64,000 nt of DNA from Oscarella lobularis (Eukaryota > Porifera > Homoscleromorpha > Homosclerophorida > Oscarellidae): NCBI RefSeq assembly GCF_947507565.1, contig NC_089180.1, forward strand, positions 3,100,001-3,164,000. The letters run 5' to 3'. Shown here piece after piece: positions 57,441-64,000 of the stretch. Below the pieces are notes generated by a model. It did no database searches and was not told the origin of the DNA. It saw only the letters and a list, made by a program, of their open reading frames with translations. Positions within the stretch are counted from its first letter, which is position 1. Each line of letters opens with the position of its first letter. Position numbers and translations under genes: made by a program.

Positions 57441-58476
57441 CGGGCTTCCCCGCTCGAATTCCGGACACAGGCCCCCAAATTGTTACGTCCAACTTCGCGC
57501 GTAGGCGTAACTCGGGTCCACACTGTGGCTGATGGTCTCTTTCTCGGTCTCTTTATTAGGGATGAGGCTCTTTCGGCAGGACGGAGTTTCAAACACGCAT
57601 GCGTCGTAGTTAGGGTTACTCCCCGCCTTCGAATGTTCTCCGAAAGCGCTGAATTTACCCTATCTAGTCCCTGACAAGTGCATTTTCTTTAGCGAAAATG
57701 CACAAATATCACAATGCTTCACTGAAACAAACACGCATCGAGCGGGGGCCCTCGTACGAATGATATCGTAAACAAGTTCTATTTTTGTCGCCCAGCTTCT
57801 CCCAAAACGACAGTAGTGTAAATAAAAAGCAGTATTCTTTTGGCTTTGACGCTAAAAGGAAGCTATTTTTACTTATCGTATTTTAGCAAAATTCGAAACA
57901 CCGTGGGTCGTTAGGCGCGATTGAGGCGCGACTCAGCTATTTTTCAAGCGCATTTACAAATCCCTACACTCTTGTAAATTTTAGAAGCTATTTAGAGAGA
58001 AAACGTGCGGTTCCTAGTGCGTTCGGCGGTCCTAAAACTTTCAAACCGTGTTTTCTCGATTCACGTCCCCCTCAACTAAAAATACGTCAGGGCTAAAATC
58101 AAAGCTTATTTATTGAAGCTTCGATTTACGAAGTCTCAAGCTTAGACAATTCGAACTCGTCTTAGACGAGCCGTTTTTCTTTCACGGGGTCTCGATAGAA
58201 CGATAAATGTTTACTTCATTGGCTGATTTAAGGCGCGTGCGCGACAACGGCTACGTCATTGGCTCTCCGCCCATTGTTACGCACTAGTACTCGTACATGC
58301 GCGTTTGAAACTCCGTCCTGCCCCGGCTCTCTCCCTCCTCTAATCCAACCTCCCGTATCTCTTATCTTCCCCCGTAACAACAAACACAACATACGTACTG
58401 ATCTAATTAGGGCTACAGAGGTCACGGGGCAAGTGGGGTGTCGCGTGACCCTCTGACGCAGACCAATGTTACAAGG
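57441..58476. other. No gene recognised
   Basis: An inverted match GCAGGACGGAGTTTCAAAC (57577-57595) with its reverse complement at about 58301-58319 suggests remnants of an inverted-repeat element. The rest is unassigned. Confidence 0.4.
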
Positions 58477-58485
58477 CCCTTCCAC

Positions 58486-59099
58486 TAGCCTCGCTACTCC
58501 AGACCCTCGCGCGTTAAGGGGGGTGTGGTTGGCGAGAGGGTCTGCTCTGTAGAAAGCCGTGTGCAGATCACGTGGTTTTTCCAATCACAGGTCTCGATAC
58601 GAATTAGGACACACGTACACTGATTGGACGCGGACCTAACTTAGTTATGGCGTACGCTACAACGGGTTCCTATGTAATCGAAGGTTCGCTGCTTTTCCGG
58701 CGTGCCTTCTCCTTCAGATCTTCGCGTAATGTCATTGGCTATCAAAGAACCCGAGAGAACGTCAGCGATTGGGAAAAAGCTCGGGCAGACCTCTTGCGGG
58801 CCTTCATCCGACGTTCGCGCAGCGATGTCCGTACACGCGCGAAGAGATTTCCTTCGTTTAGAACTTCCGCGACCGTTTTATCGAGTAGGAGTGCCCATTA
58901 GGGGAAGGTACAATAGTACATTTGTTAACGAAGTTAGGTCCGCGTCCAATCAGTGTACGTGTGTCCTAATTCGTATCGAGACCTGTGATTGGCTCACTCG
59001 GTTCGAAAAACCACGTGATCTGCACACGGCTTTCTACACAGAGTGCGTCCAGACCCTCTCGCCAACCACACCCCCTTAACGCGCGAGGGATCGAGGCTA
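58486..59099. mobile_element. 614-bp foldback element with 9-bp target duplication
   Basis: The ends TAGCCTCG and CGAGGCTA are flanked by CCCTTCCAC on both sides (58477-58485, 59100-59108). Long inverted arms share CAGACCCTC, the ACCACACCCCCTTAACGCGC block, AAACCACGTGATCTG and CCGCGTCCAATCAGTGTACG. The centre carries an 84-codon plus-strand frame (58647-58901) shared with the copy at 27131-27815. It inserted into another inverted repeat (AGGCCCTTCCACCAG..CTGGTGAAGGGCCT). Confidence 0.93.
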
Positions 59100-59180
59100 C
59101 CCTTCCACCAGTGAGTGCGCCCCAAGCGCGCTAGCTGGTGAAGGGCCTGGGGACGAGGCTAGTCGATCTGCTGCGAGAGA

Positions 59181-59397
59181 ATGGACGACCTCAGCGAAGA
59201 CTTCTTGAAGTTAAAGTTGAAAAAAGCCGAAGAGGCAATCGAAGAGCAACGACGACAAGCCGAAGAGGCAATAGCACGAGCCGAAAGGGCGGAACGACGA
59301 GTCGCCGAATGGGAGAAGCTGGCCCAGGACAAAGCGACGATGCGTGCCGAGGAGCAGCAGGCTAACCCTAGCTCCTCGAGAAAGACGACGGTGGAAG
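59181..59397 (+). CDS. Coiled-coil open frame, function unknown
   Basis: MDDLSEDFLKLKLKKAEEAI begins a strongly charged helical frame (EEQRRQAEEAIARAERAERR) likely to form a coiled coil, reaching a possible donor GTAAAGG after VE near 59397 and an acceptor ATTTTAG at 59448-59454. The next segment (59455 onward) is Lys/Gly-rich. I do not recognise the family. The first exon of a host gene or the start of a transposon protein are both possible. Confidence 0.35.
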
Positions 59398-59811
59398 GTA
59401 AAGGTCCATTTCTGATAAAAGGCTGTTAATAAAATTTTACGGTACGCAATTTTAGAGTTTAGATGTCTCGAAGAAACGCCCGATAAGGAGAAGAAATGCG
59501 GTTGGGACGATCGTCTCTGTCTCACTTTTCGCTGTTCGGGATCTGACACGACTTATGAGTGGCAGCACGAAGGAAAAAGGAAAGGAAAAGGAAAAAGTGG
59601 AAGAAGCTTGCGAAAGAAAGCGAACCCGAGTTGCATTTGATTATGCAGAGAGGGGAAAATTTTGGTGCCTATCGCTGCGTTGCTTCAAGAGGAAAACGGA
59701 CGCTGACTTCTTCAGAATTCAAAGTGATATGTAACGTACGTAAAGGCAACAATATTTGGTCCCAGACTCTCTCACGAACAACCGTATAATGAAGGTTAAT
59801 GCTAGTTAACC

Positions 59812-61305
59812 GCCGTTAATGACGTCGCGCAGCGAGGCATGCGCGGCTGCAGACGCTGTTCGAAGCTACAGCGGCGGGCACGTTTTTCTTTTCTCTATCT
59901 CTCAACAACGCACGTCGGTGTTTTCGCTCTTCTTTCTTTTCGATGACGACTAACGAACAATCGGCGACGATCCCCCCGCCCCTGGGAGCGGACCCAACCA
60001 TCATGGACGATGGGCAACGCCGAATTCTCGCAGCTCCTAACGCTTGCTGCTGCCACCGGCGCGGCGCAGGCCTTGGCACAGCAAGCGGCGATCGGCCCGA
60101 CGCAACCGGCTGCGCCAACCGGCGACGGAACGCTTGCACAGCGGGCGGAAACGGACGTCGGACAGAATACAGGTAAAGGCGGGCAAAAAAACAACGCAAC
60201 AGGGGGGGCGATGGGGTCTCGGTCGCGCAAAGCCGAAGGCAGCGGCGCTCAGATCGAGCGCTCCAGCGGGTTACGGTGAAGGGCGGGCGCGCCCAGCTGG
60301 CGGTTGGGGGACGCGATGGCGGGTCACGGTGCTAATTAAGGTGCGGCAGGTGCTGACAGTTTACCGCTGGCGGATCAGATTGCCCATGTCGTCGTGGCGG
60401 CAGATGGTGGTGCGAGCAGCGGCGTGCAGGCGAGTACGCCGCAGAGCGCGGCGGGCGGCAGCGGTAGCGCGGCGGCGGGTGGTACAATCGGCAGCGCATC
60501 GAGCGCGCCGGGCGTCGGCGCGCGCGGAGAGCGTAGCGGAGCGGAGAAATCGGGAGCTATTTCGTTTTTGGCGGAAGCGCTAAAAGGAGAGGCGGCGAAA
60601 TCGGCGGCGACGCCATCGGCGTACATCCTAGACGAAGGAGTGGCGATCCCGGGCAAGTTCGTCGCGCGCATCCAGACAAAAGAATTTTTCGACCTGGGGG
60701 AGCTACTCCCGGAGAACATCGAATGCCGGCAGGAGGATGAGTTTGCCCCGTTCCGCGACCTGGTGCTAGGTTCGCGGCGCGCACGGAAGGAAGTACCCAA
60801 CATTACAGCGTGGGTGCGGTGCTTTGCCGCGTACGCTATCGTGCGATGCGCGAAATTTCCGGAGGACGCGCTCCCGCTGCTAGTGGTGCGCCTCGCGGAG
60901 ACGCGCGGCGGTTTAGGTTGGCGCAGCTACGACGAGCGTTTTCGTAGGCTGGCGGCGGCGAACCCAAGCAGTCAATGGTCGCGCGCGGACGGAAACTTCC
61001 TCGGGGAGGTTTACTACAACCGCGCTTCGCCTGCAAGATCCGACGGTATCGACGCATCGGCGTGGTTGAACCGCCCACTGGCAGCAGCCCGCGCGCGGAC
61101 GCCGGATAGAGGAGCACGAGCGCCTATAAGCGACTGGAACAACCGCGCCAGGTGCCGGTTCGGCGCGGCATGTCGTTTTCGCCACGTTTGCCTGCAATGC
61201 GGCGATGATCACAAAGCGTCGGTGTGCACGCGCGCGGATGCGGGTGAGCGTCTTCCTCAGCGCGAGCGCTCACCGGTGCGGCGCAGCGTAAAAGGCAAGG
61301 AGTAG
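59812..61305 (+). pseudogene. DIRS retrotransposon gag
   Basis: An N-terminal Ala/Gln-rich piece (from 60010) is followed, after a frame change, by the frame 60394-61305 reading LDEGVAIPGKFVARIQTKEF, FDLGELLPENIECRQEDEF, NITAWVRCFAAYAIVRCAKF, SYDERFRRLAAANPSSQW and a zinc region (CRFGAACRFRHVCLQCGDDH, then KASVC). It is the same type of gag as at 32395-34103. It should form particles for the element RNA. Promoter and terminal repeats were not identified. Confidence 0.8.
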
Positions 61306-61383
61306 ACGCGGCGGCCACAGTTGCATGAAAGTTATGTGGGTACGTGTGAGTTGTGGAAGGGATAAAATTGCCGTGAAGGGTTT

Positions 61384-63194
61384 GTGTTGACGTGCGCTCT
61401 GTCCTTACAGGCGAGACAGAAAGGGATCACAGCGCCTGAATGCAACGTCTTCCGCGGTCGCTACCGCTATCGGGCGGACTTGAAGGCGCTTGACGCGTGC
61501 GTTAGGAGCGATGCGGCGGAGACTGAGCTTTCGCACGAGCTACGGGCGACGTCGTCACCAATCCGCGTTGAGCAGTGGCGTCGCGGCCTCGCGTCACATC
61601 CCGACCGATCGTTTGCGGAATACATTTGTACAGGCCTCGAAGGCGGATTCCGCATTGGCTTTGCGGGAGGCTCCGGTTTACGCAGTGCGCAAAGGAGTAT
61701 GGGTTCGGCGCGAGCCAACGCGTCGGTTGTTCAAGAATACCTGGAGGGCGAGGTGCACGCTCGACGCTTAGTGGGGCCGCCGCCGGCGGGGCTGCGGTGC
61801 CACGTGAGCCCATTCGGCGTAATCCCAAAACCGCATCAGCCCGGAAAATGGCGCCTGATTGTCAATCTGTCCGCGCCTGATGGCCTGAGCGTGAACGACG
61901 GCATTAGTCCGGAGCTCTCGTCCGTGCATTATGCAAGAGTGGACGATGCAGCCCGGTTGGTGCTAGCGGCGGAGAGAAACGCGCGCCTCGCGAAGCTGGA
62001 TCTCAAGTCGGGCATATCGTATGGTGCCGGTGCACCCCGCCGATCGGCCGCTGCTGGCCGTGCGATGGCGGGAGGAGGTATGGCTTGACGCGGCTCTCCC
62101 GTTCGGTCTACGCTCGGCTCCAAAGATTTTCTCCGCGGTCGCTGACGCGCTGCAATGGATCATGCGGGAGCGGGGAGTTGCAATGGGAATCCACTACCTG
62201 GACGATTTTCTGTTCGTTGGGAGAGCGGATACCAGCGAGTGCGGCGACAGCCTGCGGATTGCTCTAGAGGCATGTCGCGACCTGGGGATTCCGGTAGCAA
62301 TGCACAAGGTGGGAGGCCCCGCTACAGTCCTGGACTTCTTGGGCATCGAGATCGATTCGGCCCGCGGTGAGCTGCGCCTGCCACCCGCTAAGCTCGGGAG
62401 ACTGCGTGCCAAGCTGGCGGAGGCGATCGATTCAGTACGATGGTCGAGGGCATGGACAAAGCGCGAGCTGCGGTCGCTGATTGGAGTGCTACATCATGCA
62501 GCGACCGTCATAACGCCAGGGCGGGCCTTTGTGCGCCGGCTCATCAACCTGTCGCGGATCCCCAAAGGGCTGCACCACCGGGTCCGTTTTAGCCGGGAGG
62601 CGAGAGAAGATTTGGAGTGGTGGTCAGCCTGATCGGTGGAATGGGCGCGGTTTGATCGGTTCTCTCGGTTTTGGCCCTCCTCGCGCGAGGCTGCAAACGG
62701 ACGCGTCGGGGTCATGGGGCTGTGGAGCCCTAGACGTGACGGAGGGCACTTGGAGAGGCTTTGCCGTACGCTGGTCACCAAAGTGGCGAGAGATGGCGAT
62801 CGCGCCCAAGGAGATGTTCCCGATCGTCGCGGCACTGCTCCTGTGGGGCGATCGGTGGGCGGGCGGCACGCTGTTAGTCGAGTCGGACAACAGCACGGTA
62901 GTCGCTGCATCTAACAGAGGAACGTCGCGGGACGCGGCGCTGATGCGGCTGGTGAGGGTCAGGCAGTTCGCCCTGGCGCATCGCAACTGCGCGATCAATG
63001 CGGTACATCTACCCGGGGAAAAGAATTGGGCCGCCGACGCATTATCACGGGGCGAAGCTCACCGGTTGTCTTCGCAGGTCGGCAAGTGGAGCGAGATCGC
63101 GCTCCCCAGCAAAATCGTGTCGGCGCTCGACGAGCTGGCGGAATCCGACCCCCGCTGGACGTCGGACAGTTGGAGGAGGCTCGTCGCTATTTGA
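61384..63194 (+). pseudogene. DIRS reverse transcriptase and RNase H, two frameshifts
   Basis: RT N-terminal half in 61384-62088 (CHVSPFGVIPKPHQPGKWRL, IVNLSAPDGLSVNDGI, LAKLDLKSG), a shift near 62020, RT C-terminal half to 62632 (DAALPFGLRSAPKIFSAVAD, HYLDDFLFVG), then a shift to the RNase H frame up to 63194 (LQTDASGSWGCGALDV, KEMFPIVAALLLWG, LLVESDNSTVVAASN, AADALSRG). All four RNase H acidic positions are visible. DIRS elements replicate through RT but integrate with a tyrosine recombinase instead of an integrase. The shifts make this copy inactive as written. Confidence 0.87.
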
Positions 63195-63600
63195 GCAAGG
63201 GGCTGGCGAGCCGCACAAGAAAGGCTTACTCCGCAGGACAACGCCGTTATCTTGACTTCTGCGAGCGCGCGGGGATCACTGGATTGCCACTAACGAAAAT
63301 ACACTATGCTTATTTGCAGCTGCACTCGCTGAAGAGGGTCTGCTTGCGGCGAAAATACGAGCTTACCTGTCGGCGGTACGCAACCTTCACGTGGAGGAGA
63401 GACTGGGGGACCCTCTCACCCCACGGCCGCCGCGGCTGTCCCTTGTCGTGCGTGGAATTCAAAGGGAGCAGGCGGAACGGGGAGCCGGCGGAGGTGATAC
63501 TCGCCTCCCGTTCGACGAAAAAATGTTGGAGTGCGTGCGAGAGGAGTGGAAGAAGAGCCGTAGCAGCTATGAGTTATGCAACGCGTCACATTGTAGCGTG
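63160..63600 (+). pseudogene. DIRS tyrosine recombinase, N-terminal part only
   Basis: LEEARRYLSKGLASRTRKAY and RRYLDFCERAGITGLPLT begin the core-binding (SAM-like) domain. After a frame change the family reads HSLKEE-like GLLAAKIRAYLSAVRNLHVE and RPPRLSLVVRGIQREQAERG. The catalytic domain with the R..H-x-x-R..Y residues is not found. The frame decays near 63600. The copy is 3'-truncated. Confidence 0.72.
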
Positions 63601-63699
63601 ACGGATTTCGTTGGGTTGAAGTATGCTAACACTGGAGCGGATATCCTGCTTAACCGGCTCCGCATGCACGGGCGGTTTCGCGTAACATTCTGCCGTTAG

Positions 63700-64000
63700 C
63701 GTCTTCATCTGGGCATTCAGAATGTTGCGAACGATTTGAAATTGCGGATCAGTAAAAACGTCTGTAGCAGGTTGACCGTTTTTGCGGACTTGTCGGCCTC
63801 GTCTTCGCGATACTCGTCGGCTTCGCCTTTGGACTCGTCGTCGGCATTGTCGCCGGCCTCGTCACGATGCTTGGACTCGTCGGCGTTGCCGTCGGCCTCA
63901 TTGTCGGACTCGTCGCGATGCTCGTCGCTGTCGTCGTCGGCCTCGTCGCGATGCTTGTCGGCTTCGGACTCGTCGACCTTGCCGTTGGTCTCGTCGTCGG
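63700..64000. repeat. Imperfect GTCG-based tandem repeat at the right edge
   Basis: Loose tandem units such as CTCGTCGCGATGCTCGTCGG and GACTCGTCGGCGTTGCCG repeat from about 63785 to the window end. One frame would encode a Gly/Leu/Val-rich hydrophobic string, but this looks like repeat translation rather than a gene. It may continue beyond the window. Confidence 0.75.

Noticed and set aside
63785-64000. Membrane protein gene from the Gly/Leu/Val frame
   Set aside because: The frame follows directly from GTCG-type repeats, and all frames are equally repetitive.

Overview
The window is animal nuclear DNA. Genes are cut by very short spliceosomal introns (about 40-70 bases, GT-AG, with one probable GC-AG), and the recognisable cellular genes are metazoan: an LDL-receptor-type protein with an NPxY endocytosis signal, Polo-like kinase, an A1CF/RBM47-type RNA-binding protein, SCYL1, BPNT1, ribosomal protein L13, Mindbomb and PIAS. 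Very short introns combined with a rich mix of DIRS, gypsy, Helitron, hAT, Tc1, MULE-like and endonuclease-type LINE elements suggest an early-branching animal. A sponge is my best guess, but the species cannot be fixed from sequence alone.

Positions 1-18400 are the gene-bearing part. A decayed Polo-like kinase (953-2528) runs into a 5.1-kb minisatellite of 47-bp units (2575-7721). The minisatellite also cuts an A1CF/RBM47-like gene on the other strand. Next come an RS-rich terminal exon, a divergent SCYL1/BPNT1 pair whose shared promoter is almost entirely a small TA-flanked transposon, RPL13 with a damaged last exon, a LINE fragment, a broken Mindbomb fragment and a complete 15-exon LDLR-like gene (14742-18368) that translates without a lesion. 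Because that gene is clean, general sequencing error is a poor explanation for the broken neighbours.

Positions 18600-39900 are mostly mobile elements. They include TAGCCTCG-ended elements with 9-bp target duplications, a gypsy element with an open pol frame and LTRs of only about 85 bp, two decayed DDE integrase genes, a THAP-domain transposase cut by a foldback element, a TA-flanked Tc1-type transposon carrying a second convergent gene (27826-30057), hAT, DIRS, MULE-type and Helitron remnants, a 33-bp minisatellite and two orphan exons.

Positions 39900-46000 hold a non-LTR retrotransposon with one open 1117-codon frame (zinc fingers, reverse transcriptase, restriction-like endonuclease) sitting inside a (GT)n tract, and a second decayed relative tail-to-tail with it. 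Positions 46000-64000 hold an F-box/LRR-like remnant, a truncated gypsy element, a nest of direct and inverted repeats (49523-52738), a copied scrap of the LDLR-like gene, the first two exons of a PIAS gene, another gypsy gag-protease fragment, a LINE fragment, a foldback element with a 9-bp target duplication, a nearly complete DIRS element (gag, RT, RNase H, start of the tyrosine recombinase) and a low-complexity repeat at the right edge.

Most notable are the two-gene Tc1-type transposon, the (GT)n-inserted endonuclease LINE, the gypsy element with ultra-short LTRs, the TAGCCTCG family, and the small transposon that forms the SCYL1/BPNT1 intergenic region and supplies part of the BPNT1 start codon.
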